Assembly: GCA_027078745.1 (NCBI GenBank)
Contig: JALWWO010000006.1
Coordinates: forward strand, 101,788-165,787
Source of the DNA: Chromatiaceae bacterium
Lineage (GTDB): Bacteria > Pseudomonadota > Gammaproteobacteria > Chromatiales > Chromatiaceae
Length of the DNA: 64,000 nt
Direction of reading: 5' to 3'
Shown here one piece after another: positions 53,663 through 64,000 of this stretch. The notes below the pieces were generated by a model. That model saw only the letters and a list, made by a program, of their open reading frames with translations, was not told where the DNA came from and did no database searches. A program made the translations under genes and the position numbers. The first letter of the stretch is position 1. Each line of letters starts with the position of its first letter.

Positions 53663-54811
53663 ATGGGCCGATTGCTAGGGATGGCTCTGGGTTTCCTGCT
53701 GAGCGGCTGCAGCGCCATCCCCTGGTTCGGGGGGGAAGAAGACCCTCGGCCGCCCGCAGAACTCGAGGAGATCCAACCAACTCTGAAGGTGGATCGCCTC
53801 TGGGTGCGGAAAATCGGTCAGGGCACGGAGGGCCGCCGCCTGGGTCTCGCACCTGCTTTCCAGGAAGGACAGCTCTTCATCGCCGATGCCAAGGGTTTGG
53901 TCAGCGCAATCCGTGCAGACGATGGTCAGGTGCGTTGGCAGCGGGAGACGGGATTGTCCTATAGCGGTGGGCCAGCGGTCGCGGGAGATGCCCTGATTCT
54001 GGGTTCCATCGATGGGGATCTCGTAGCCCTGTCCAGCCAGGACGGGCAAGAACGCTGGCGCATTCAGCTCGCCAGCGAGGTTCTTTCCAGTCCAAAGATC
54101 GGGGGGAAGCTCGTGATCGTGCACAGTTTGGACGATCAGGTATTCGGCTTTGACCTGAACACGGGAGAACCACGCTGGGTTTACGCTTCCCAGGCTCCCA
54201 TCCTCAGCTTGCGGGGCAGCAGTGCGCCGCTCATCGCTGGGGATGCCGTTATCGTCGGGCTTTCTGGCGGTAGGTTGGTGAAGCTGGAGCTTGCAACGGG
54301 ACTGCCGGAATGGGAGACCACGGTGACCCCTCCCCGAGGGCGTTCAGAACTGGCCCGGGTTGTGGATTTGGATGCTACGCCGGTGCTCGATCACAACACC
54401 CTCTATGTATGCGCCTATAACGGCGATCTGGCAGCGGTGGATCTGGAAAGCGGTGCGGTGCTCTGGCGGCGCAAGCTCTCTGCCCATGCGGGATTGGCGA
54501 TGGCAGATGGGGTGCTCTATGTGACCGATTCCGACGATCAGATCTGGGCAGCCAAGCCCAGCGATGGGGCGGGCCTCTGGAAGCAGGATGCCTTGCGCTA
54601 TCGGAATCTTTCCGCGCCGGCGGTGCTGGGGGACTGGCTGATTCTGGGCGATTTAGCGGGCTATGTGCACTGGCTGTCCCGAGCCGATGGCAAGCTGGTC
54701 GCCCGCCAAAAGATCGCGGATGCCCCCATTCAGGCGCGCCCCTTGGTGGTGGGCGAGCGGGTCTTCGTCTATGCCAGCGACGGCACCTTAGCCGCCCTCG
54801 CGCCTCATTAG
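53663..54811 (+). CDS. bamB: Outer membrane assembly lipoprotein BamB
   Basis: The protein is 382 residues from the ATG at 53663. Lipobox 'FLLSGC' (Cys16), then an eight-bladed beta-propeller of PQQ-like repeats ('ADDGQVRWQRETG', 'SQDGQERWRI', 'LNTGEPRWVYA', 'LESGAVLWRRKL'). It assists BamA in inserting outer-membrane proteins such as the porin and autotransporter in this window. The open frame extends upstream within yfgM and is not used. Confidence 0.95.
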   Translation: MGRLLGMALGFLLSGCSAIPWFGGEEDPRPPAELEEIQPTLKVDRLWVRKIGQGTEGRRLGLAPAFQEGQLFIADAKGLVSAIRADDGQVRWQRETGLSYSGGPAVAGDALILGSIDGDLVALSSQDGQERWRIQLASEVLSSPKIGGKLVIVHSLDDQVFGFDLNTGEPRWVYASQAPILSLRGSSAPLIAGDAVIVGLSGGRLVKLELATGLPEWETTVTPPRGRSELARVVDLDATPVLDHNTLYVCAYNGDLAAVDLESGAVLWRRKLSAHAGLAMADGVLYVTDSDDQIWAAKPSDGAGLWKQDALRYRNLSAPAVLGDWLILGDLAGYVHWLSRADGKLVARQKIADAPIQARPLVVGERVFVYASDGTLAALAPH

Positions 54812-54820
54812 AGACCGACC

Positions 54821-56197
54821 ATGCTGCCCGTCCTCGCCCTCATCGGTCGGCCCAATGTGGGCAAGTCCACCCTCTTCAACCGCTTGACCCGCTCCCGAGA
54901 AGCCCTGGTAGCGGATTTTCCTGGCCTGACCCGAGACCGCCAGTATGGCTTGGGGCGCTTGGGTTCCCGTCCCTATCTCCTCATCGACACAGGGGGGTTG
55001 AGCGGCAGCGCCCAGGGGGTGGAAAGCCGGATGGAACAGCAAGTCCGCCAAGCCATGGAAGAAGCGGATCATCTCCTCTGGCTGGTGGACGGCCAGGCAG
55101 GTTGCACGGCGGGAGATCTGGAGATCGCCGAACGCCTGCGCACGCTGGGCAAACCCGTCACCCTGGTGGTGAACAAGACCGATCATCAGGATCCCCAAAT
55201 GGCCATGGCGGAGTTCCATCAGATCGGCTGGACGCCCCAGCCCATCGCCGCCAAGCAAGGGCGCGGGGTTCGTTCCCTCATTGAAAGTGTCCTCGCCCAG
55301 TTCCCACCGGCGGAAGAGTCCGCAGCAACCCAAGCCGACCATCCGGGCGTTCGGGTGGCGGTGGTGGGTCGGCCCAACGTGGGGAAATCCACCCTCATCA
55401 ATCGGTTGCTGGGGGAAGAACGGTTGGTCACCTATGATGCCCCCGGCACCACCAGGGACAGCATCTTCATTCCCTTCTCCCATCGGGGCAAGCAATACAC
55501 CCTCATCGATACGGCAGGGGTTCGCCGCCGTGCCCGTATCCGGGACCGCATCGAAAAATTCAGCGTCGTCAAGACCTTGCAAGCCATCGATGCCTGCCAT
55601 GTGGCGGTGCTCGTGCTGGACGCCCGCCAGGGCATCGGCGAACAGGATGCTACCTTAGGAGGGCATATTCTGGAACGGGGCCGAGCGCTCCTGATCGCTC
55701 TGAACAAATGGGACGGGCTGAGCGACGATCAGCGCCAAGCCGTGCGGGAGGCTTTGAAGCGGAAGCTGGGTTTCCTGGACTTTGCGCCGGTGCATCGGAT
55801 CTCCGCGCTTCACGGCAGCGGGGTGGGCCTTTTGCTCGAAACCGTGGATCAGATTTACGCGCGCGCTACCTGCGATCTGCCCACTCCCAAGCTGACCCAG
55901 CTGTTGAAAACCCTGGTGCAGGAACACGCGCCCCCGTTGGTGCGGGGCCGCCGCATCAAGCTGCGCTACGCCCATCAGGGGGGCCGCAACCCGCCGGTCA
56001 TCGTGATCCATGGGAACCAAACTGAAGCCCTGCCCGCCGCCTACCGCCGCTATCTCATCAACCGCTTTCGCGAAGCCCTGGACCTACAGGGCACGCCCCT
56101 GCGCTTGGAACTTCGCTCGGGGGAAAATCCCTTCGCCGATCGTAAATCCAAGACAGGCGCCGGTTCCAAGCGCCGGCGCGTTCGGCCGTCTCGCTAA
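54821..56197 (+). CDS. der: Ribosome-associated GTPase Der (EngA)
   Basis: A 458-residue protein with two tandem G domains, each with 'GRPNVGKST' (near residues 8 and 185), T/D-x-x-G and N-K-x-D motifs ('NKTD', 'NKWD'), and a C-terminal KH-like domain. The switch of the second domain is '[10 protein letters not shown]'. Der is required for 50S assembly. It starts 9 bp after bamB. The last bases overlap the stop of the convergent GMC gene (T-T-A-A). Confidence 0.97.
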   Translation: MLPVLALIGRPNVGKSTLFNRLTRSREALVADFPGLTRDRQYGLGRLGSRPYLLIDTGGLSGSAQGVESRMEQQVRQAMEEADHLLWLVDGQAGCTAGDLEIAERLRTLGKPVTLVVNKTDHQDPQMAMAEFHQIGWTPQPIAAKQGRGVRSLIESVLAQFPPAEESAATQADHPGVRVAVVGRPNVGKSTLINRLLGEERLVTYDAPGTTRDSIFIPFSHRGKQYTLIDTAGVRRRARIRDRIEKFSVVKTLQAIDACHVAVLVLDARQGIGEQDATLGGHILERGRALLIALNKWDGLSDDQRQAVREALKRKLGFLDFAPVHRISALHGSGVGLLLETVDQIYARATCDLPTPKLTQLLKTLVQEHAPPLVRGRRIKLRYAHQGGRNPPVIVIHGNQTEALPAAYRRYLINRFREALDLQGTPLRLELRSGENPFADRKSKTGAGSKRRRVRPSR

Positions 56198-57912
56198 CCG
56201 ATCTCCTTTCGATCGGGTTGCCGCCCACCGCCCAACGCCTCCGCGATCCGCGCGGCGACCCGAAAGGCATTGGCGTAGATGGTCCAAGTGTAGGGCACGC
56301 TGCCGCCGGTGGGCATGAAGCTGCCGTCTGTCACATAGAGGTTTTCCACCTCATAGGCGCGGCAGTCGGGGTCCAACACCGAAGTAGCGGGGTCTGTGCC
56401 GAAGCGACAGCCTCCCGCCACGAGATTTTGGGGCGGGCTGCCGCTCACCCCCCATTGGATTTCATCCGCCCCCAGGGTTTCGAGCACCTTCACCGCTTTT
56501 TGGGCGAGGAAGCGGCCCACGACCAGATCTTGGGGATGGTAGCCCAACCGAATCCGCGCCACCGGCAGCCCCCAGCGATCCTTTTCCGCGGGATCCAGGG
56601 AAACGAAGCAATCGTCTACCGGCGTCCAATCGTTGAACACCTCGAAGCGCAGATAGCGGGCTTCGGTGAAATAGGCATGGATGCGATCCTTCAGAGCTTT
56701 TCCCCAGATCAACCGCCCGTGCTCATCCCATTTCTGGCTGATGGCCCGGGAAATCCCGTTGGCATGGCGGAAGAGAAATTCGATGGTGCCCCCTTTGCGC
56801 AATCGTTTGGTCTCGGGATCCTCATAAACATACCAATCTTGCAACGCGCGGTTGACGAACAGCCCCCGCACCCGCAGCAGATCCGCCTGTTCTCGGGAAA
56901 GGCGGTCGTAGCGCAGCCGACCGGTGCCCGCCCCCCCTGCGGAGAACAGGAGATTCCGCCCTACCTGATCCCGATTATTGGCCAAGCCCTTGGGATGCTT
57001 GGGCCCTGGGGAGAGCAGCAAGAGGCGGGCGGTTTCGATGGGCTGACAGGCCACCACATAAATGCGGGCATCCACGCGATGCACCTTGCCTTGGGCATCC
57101 AGATATTCCACCTGATGCAAGCGCCCCTGGGCATCGCTCACCAATCTTCGGGCCATGCTGTGCGGCCGGATCTCGCAACGGCCCGTTCTCACTGCCTGAT
57201 CCAACAGGGCTGCCCGGGCGCTGCCCTTGGCGCCGGTGCTGCATCCGTAGCTCCCGCAATAATTGGTATAGGCACAGCCCCCCCGCCCCATGGCGGCTGT
57301 GGGCAGGATAGCCCGGGGCACTGGCAGGGCGGTATAGCCGAGTTGTTCGCAAGCGGCATCGATCCATCGGGAGATGGGATGCTCCACCGTGGGGGGAAAG
57401 GGAAAATCCGGTTCCGATCGGGGTTCCTGATGGGCGTGGGGCAGGACGCGGCCGGACACGCCCACCCGATGTTCCACGAAGCGATACCAGGGTTCCAGGT
57501 CTTCATAGGTGATGGGCCAGTCCGCGACATGGCCCCCCTCGATGGGCCCAAAATGGGACCGCAACCGGAAATCCACCGGCTTGAGCCGATGGAAAAAGCC
57601 GCTCATGAAATTAGTCGCACCCCCCACGCAGTTCCCGTTCCAGAAGCTCCAGCCGGAATCAAAGGTGGACTGGGCGAACCAACCGCCCGCTTCGTCCCGC
57701 TGTTCCAGCACATGGAATTCCTCTCGGAGATTGGGCGTGTAGGCGCTGCGCCGACAGCAGGCGATTTCATCCTTGTAGAAATCGTCCTCCTTGAACCAGG
57801 GGCCTTTTTCCAAGACCAGCACCGAATAGCCCGCTTCCGCCAAGTACAGGGCGACCGGCCCGCCACCCGCCCCGCTGCCGATGATGCAAACGTCGTAATC
57901 GGTATCCATCAA
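56194..57912 (-). CDS. GMC-type FAD-dependent oxidoreductase with cysteine cluster
   Basis: A 572-residue enzyme. Rossmann motif '[20 protein letters not shown]' at residues 10-29, followed by E-K-G. A cluster of cysteines '[21 protein letters not shown]' (about residues 220-240) resembles the Fe-S binding segment of FAD glucose/gluconate dehydrogenases of this family. The C-terminus ('[20 protein letters not shown]') matches the GMC end region. It probably oxidises an alcohol or sugar and passes electrons to a cytochrome, but no small subunit or cytochrome partner lies beside it. No Tat or Sec signal is present. Substrate unknown. Confidence 0.85.
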   Translation of the reverse strand: MMDTDYDVCIIGSGAGGGPVALYLAEAGYSVLVLEKGPWFKEDDFYKDEIACCRRSAYTPNLREEFHVLEQRDEAGGWFAQSTFDSGWSFWNGNCVGGATNFMSGFFHRLKPVDFRLRSHFGPIEGGHVADWPITYEDLEPWYRFVEHRVGVSGRVLPHAHQEPRSEPDFPFPPTVEHPISRWIDAACEQLGYTALPVPRAILPTAAMGRGGCAYTNYCGSYGCSTGAKGSARAALLDQAVRTGRCEIRPHSMARRLVSDAQGRLHQVEYLDAQGKVHRVDARIYVVACQPIETARLLLLSPGPKHPKGLANNRDQVGRNLLFSAGGAGTGRLRYDRLSREQADLLRVRGLFVNRALQDWYVYEDPETKRLRKGGTIEFLFRHANGISRAISQKWDEHGRLIWGKALKDRIHAYFTEARYLRFEVFNDWTPVDDCFVSLDPAEKDRWGLPVARIRLGYHPQDLVVGRFLAQKAVKVLETLGADEIQWGVSGSPPQNLVAGGCRFGTDPATSVLDPDCRAYEVENLYVTDGSFMPTGGSVPYTWTIYANAFRVAARIAEALGGGRQPDRKEIG

Positions 57913-57915
57913 TCC

Positions 57916-61134
<3,219 letters not shown>

Positions 61135-61314
61135 AATTAATGTTTTCCATGCTTCCAAACCTTACCCAATGCCGCCAAACGGCAAAGGCACCTTAAAAAA
61201 TTGTGCCCGCGCGGGGTTGAAATCAGGAGCATTCGGACTCATACTTAATGACAAAGGACTGGGGATGCCCGGTCGACAACTGGCCTCGGTGGAAGCATCG
61301 GGGCCTTTTGTTTT

Positions 61315-62103
61315 TCAAGGGAAACATTTCAACCCCCAACCATCCGGCCGGCCATTCCCATCACAGTAGAACTTCTGCTCGAGCACGCCGAAGGCATGGT
61401 TGCCTTGCTCGGGCCGCAAAATGTGCATGCCAACAGGACGAGCCACCAGATCAGCAAGCTGTAGCCCTGCGGAGTTGCTCTGCTTGTCAGCGAACACCAG
61501 CTCGAAAGGGAGAAGCTCCTTGCGATAATTGGCGCCACTGCATATGCGGCGGAATTCCAGCTCCAACTCCTTATCTTCTCTCTTGCCCCTCTGTTCAACC
61601 ACGATGTGTGTGAGCCCTTTGTCCGCACCCAGGTTTCGAAGGTAGAGGAAAACCCGTTCCAATCCAAACCCCAAGGCAACATGATAGGGATTGTCAGGAT
61701 GGGTATATCGCCTTCTGAACGGTTCTTTCCGTATAACGGAGCAGACCAGCGTAAAAGGCGTGCCTGCCACGATCTCCAATAATTCACCGAGGAACGCCTC
61801 CTTGCAACCACGTTCCTTCAGGAAGGTAAACGCCTTGCGGTCCTTTCGGATGTCCGTCTCGTGGAGAATCACCTGGTCATGACCGAAATGGCGAAATTTG
61901 AACGCTTGCAGAGCGGGCACCAGGGATTCCATGTAATCGTGCTTCCGAAAGATACAAAAAGCCAGCACGAATACCGGATAATTGGGATCGATTGTTTTCA
62001 ACCCATGATCGCCACTCTCATCCACGTAAACAATGTAGTCTGAAAATCCGACAACTTTTTGACCCCTGGAAGAGTCCTTGTTTAACGAGCGACGAATAAG
62101 CAT
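61315..62103 (-). CDS. DUF3800 domain protein inside the restriction locus
   Basis: A 262-residue protein. 'YIVYVDESGDHG' (residues 23-34) and 'LADLVARPV' near the C-terminus are the DUF3800 hallmarks; the acidic residues at the start, in 'ILHETDIRKDRKAF' and in 'IVVEQRGKREDKELE' look like a nuclease-type carboxylate set. The family is found in mobile and defence regions and has been compared with RNase H-like folds; its function is not settled. It lies between hsdS and hsdR on the same strand, with gaps of about 100 and 180 bp, so it may have its own promoter. A role as defence accessory is inference. Confidence 0.8.
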   Translation of the reverse strand: MLIRRSLNKDSSRGQKVVGFSDYIVYVDESGDHGLKTIDPNYPVFVLAFCIFRKHDYMESLVPALQAFKFRHFGHDQVILHETDIRKDRKAFTFLKERGCKEAFLGELLEIVAGTPFTLVCSVIRKEPFRRRYTHPDNPYHVALGFGLERVFLYLRNLGADKGLTHIVVEQRGKREDKELELEFRRICSGANYRKELLPFELVFADKQSNSAGLQLADLVARPVGMHILRPEQGNHAFGVLEQKFYCDGNGRPDGWGLKCFP

Positions 62104-62203
62104 TCGCGTTATTTAACCAAATCGCCTTATCGTTTAACAACAAGCCCGCCGGAACAGCACCGCACCGGATACAGTGGTTTGGGAGCAACCGGCACCCGCT
62201 GGC

Positions 62204-63412
62204 TCACAGCGCATCCTCCAGCAGCTTCTCGGCATCCGGCACGCGAAGCTCGCCGGAGATGAGTTTGGGGAGGAGGGTGTCGCGGAGAGATATCAGGACA
62301 TCAGATTCTTTTCTATTTTTTTGTAACTTATTGATTGTTGTCTGTATGAAGTCTCTAAACAGGTCAAGAGCTGGAGTTGGGGGTAATATCCATTCATGAG
62401 CATAAACAGTATTTCTGTTTACTCCCGGAACAGCGGAATCAGCACCCATGCTTTTGATATCCATGCGGGATAGCATAAGGTAAACCCAATAAAGAGGAAT
62501 AGGCTGCTTGGTTTTCACATAAAAAACTGTATCAATTGGGAAAAAATTTTCATCTTCCCAATAAACTGATCCTACAGTTCCTTTTCTCCCAACAATAATT
62601 CCAGGCCCTTTAATGAGATATTCTTTATGATATCCACCAATTCCACCAGAGCCATATACTGGATAAAGTCCTGGTTTTCTACTTTTCTTGGGTAGTGCTT
62701 TCCCGTAAGCAAGGTCCAATAGGTCGCCAATTTTTATATTGCTCCACCCCTCCGGAATCGGTCCCAGCTTGGAGTCCTGGAAGCGGTCGGGGAACTGGCG
62801 CAGGATGTCTTCGGGCAGGCGCAGGGCGTCGGGGTTGTCGCGGTAGTGGGCGGCGCGTTGGGCGAATTTTTCGGGGATGGGGTTGCCGGCGCGCAGGGCG
62901 TTGACCACCACCGGGTCGAAGTCGATGAACCAGCTCTTGAACAGCGCCTGGGCCATGGCTTCCAGCGTGCGGTTCATCTGCCGGTTCAGCTCGATCTTAT
63001 CGTCCAGCGTGCCGAGGATGTGGGCGATGGCGCGTTGTTCGTCCAGTCTAGGAACAAGTATCTTGCGTGCATGTGCAGCATCCCTATTTAAACCAGGCAC
63101 CGCACTATCTGCATTCATGTGCTCAAGTCCAAGGGACTTAAGCAAATAATAAGTAAAACGCAAATCCCTGTGCTCTGCTTTAGTAACATAGAATGTCGTA
63201 TCAATCGGCCAGAAAGGCTGCGCCGCATAATGGACGGCACCAACGGTACCTTTTCTGCCAATTACAATCCCTGGGTTTTCAACCAAGGGTTTATTGTGGG
63301 AACCAACGGGGCCATTGGAGCCATAAACTTGATAGGGGCCTTTCTCCCTCTTTTTCTCGGGGAGATTCTTCCCATAAGCAAATGGACAATACTCTCCTAC
63401 TGTTGTTTCCAT
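62204..63412 (-). CDS. hsdS: Type I restriction specificity subunit
   Basis: The subunit is 402 residues from the ATG at 63412, 4 bases after the hsdM stop, with 'gggggtgag' before it. Two target recognition domains (about 1-135 and 225-345) are each followed by a conserved helical spacer ('LDDKIELNRQMNRTLEAMAQ' and a C-terminal 'SLRDTLLPKLISGEL'). Both recognition domains share 'G-I-V/I-V/I-G-R-K-G-T-V-G' and 'S-A-V-P-G-x-N-R', so they are related to each other. The recognition-domain DNA is clearly more AT-rich than the spacer between them. It sets the target for the HsdM/HsdR complex. Confidence 0.93.
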   Translation of the reverse strand: METTVGEYCPFAYGKNLPEKKREKGPYQVYGSNGPVGSHNKPLVENPGIVIGRKGTVGAVHYAAQPFWPIDTTFYVTKAEHRDLRFTYYLLKSLGLEHMNADSAVPGLNRDAAHARKILVPRLDEQRAIAHILGTLDDKIELNRQMNRTLEAMAQALFKSWFIDFDPVVVNALRAGNPIPEKFAQRAAHYRDNPDALRLPEDILRQFPDRFQDSKLGPIPEGWSNIKIGDLLDLAYGKALPKKSRKPGLYPVYGSGGIGGYHKEYLIKGPGIIVGRKGTVGSVYWEDENFFPIDTVFYVKTKQPIPLYWVYLMLSRMDIKSMGADSAVPGVNRNTVYAHEWILPPTPALDLFRDFIQTTINKLQKNRKESDVLISLRDTLLPKLISGELRVPDAEKLLEDAL

Positions 63413-63416
63413 CCAC

Positions 63417-64000
63417 TCACCCCCCATACCCCAACACCTCCAGATTCTTCTTGATTGTAGCTTCCAGCGCATCACTCTTGGCGAACTGCTCATAGAGCCG
63501 CGCGGTCAGTTCCGCCATCTTCTCCTCGAAGGGCACACCGTCGTCTTCCGTCTCCTCAGCGCCAACATAGCGGCCCGGGGTGAGCACATAGCCATGCCCC
63601 TTGATGTCATCCAGCGTCGCGGATTGCCACCAGCCGGGCTTGTCTTCGTATTCGCCGCCTTCGCTTCGCCAGGCGTGATAGACACCGGCAAGGGTGTCGA
63701 TCTCCTCCGGGGTCAGTTCCCGATGCACCCGATCTACCAATCGGCCCATGCGGCGGGCGTCGATGAAGAGGGTTTGGCCGCGGCGGTCGCGGTAACCTCG
63801 TTTGGGGGCGGCCTGCTTGTTGCGGGTGAGGAACCACAGACAGACGGGAATCTGTGTGGTATAGAAGAGCTGACCCGGCAGGGCGATGATGCAGTCTACC
63901 AGATCATCTTCGATGATCCCCCTGCGGATGGACAGCTCGGCCTTGGTAGCGCTGGACAGGGAGCCGTTGGCCATGATGAAGCCGGCGATACCGTCGGGGC
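63417..64000 (-). CDS. hsdM: Type I restriction methyltransferase subunit HsdM, C-terminal part
   Basis: Partial; the frame runs off the right edge. About 194 residues are visible: '[14 protein letters not shown]' at the edge is the conserved N6-adenine methylase region after the N-P-P-F motif, followed by '[21 protein letters not shown]' (two parts) and '[12 protein letters not shown]'. The N-terminal part with the SAM-binding and N-P-P-F motifs is outside. A start at 63972-63974 seen in the frame is internal. It is the first gene of hsdM-hsdS-DUF3800-hsdR. Confidence 0.95.
   Translation of the reverse strand, partial: PDGIAGFIMANGSLSSATKAELSIRRGIIEDDLVDCIIALPGQLFYTTQIPVCLWFLTRNKQAAPKRGYRDRRGQTLFIDARRMGRLVDRVHRELTPEEIDTLAGVYHAWRSEGGEYEDKPGWWQSATLDDIKGHGYVLTPGRYVGAEETEDDGVPFEEKMAELTARLYEQFAKSDALEATIKKNLEVLGYGG

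Noticed and set aside
61203..61224. GC-rich palindromic stretch 'gtgcccgcgcggggttgaaatc' that recalls part of a type I-E CRISPR repeat
   Set aside because: Only one copy, no second repeat at spacer distance, and no cas gene nearby.

Overview
The window reads as a GC-rich, tightly packed chromosome segment of a gammaproteobacterium. Gene orders are those of this class: comEC-exbB-exbD-msbA-lpxK, pepP-ygfB-zapA-6S RNA-fau, surE-nlpD-rpoS, yfgM-bamB-der and rpe-gph-trpE. A SoxB thiosulfohydrolase, a full cbb3 oxidase locus with its assembly genes, and menA/menB point to a sulfur-oxidising, microaerobically respiring organism that makes menaquinone. A relative of the Chromatiales/Ectothiorhodospiraceae would fit, but this is inference and no marker gene fixes the taxon.

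Layout. 1-2.4 kb: end of a trypsin-like protease, two lipoproteins and a methylthioinosine phosphorylase. 2.4-6.4 kb: a minus-strand operon menB-menA-DUF2782-dctQ-dctM. 6.5-9.6 kb: rpiA, a trimeric porin, and rplM-rpsI followed by tRNA-Gln. 9.8-18.5 kb: TraB-like protein, nrdB coupled to soxB, a CbiM-like permease, djlA, then rpe-gph-trpE. 18.6-22.3 kb: tilS and an autotransporter. 22.6-28.7 kb: a six-gene operon with an EF-hand lipoprotein, two radical SAM enzymes, a Spy-like secreted protein and two glycosyltransferases; I do not recognise this combination. 28.7-41.7 kb: housekeeping blocks (pepP, ygfB, zapA, 6S RNA, fau, lpxK, msbA, exbDB, comEC, maf, pssA) plus a large beta-helix surface protein. 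41.7-50.0 kb: ccoNOQP, a 50-residue membrane protein, and ccoG-ccoH-ccoI-ccoS. 50.1-56.2 kb: rpoS-nlpD-surE divergent from yfgM-bamB-der. 56.2-57.9 kb: a GMC oxidoreductase. 57.9-64 kb: a type I restriction-modification locus (hsdR, a DUF3800 gene, hsdS, partial hsdM).

The respiratory genes form one functional unit: ccoN-P encode the oxidase, ccoG/H/I/S handle copper delivery and assembly, and soxB supplies electrons through thiosulfate oxidation. The envelope block (lpxK, msbA, bamB, porin, autotransporter, nlpD) serves outer-membrane building. The best candidates for undescribed biology are the radical SAM/glycosyltransferase operon, whose fifth gene has its ribosome binding site inside a hairpin, the small ORF after ccoP, and the DUF3800 gene inside the restriction locus. 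No insertion sequence, CRISPR array or rRNA gene was seen.
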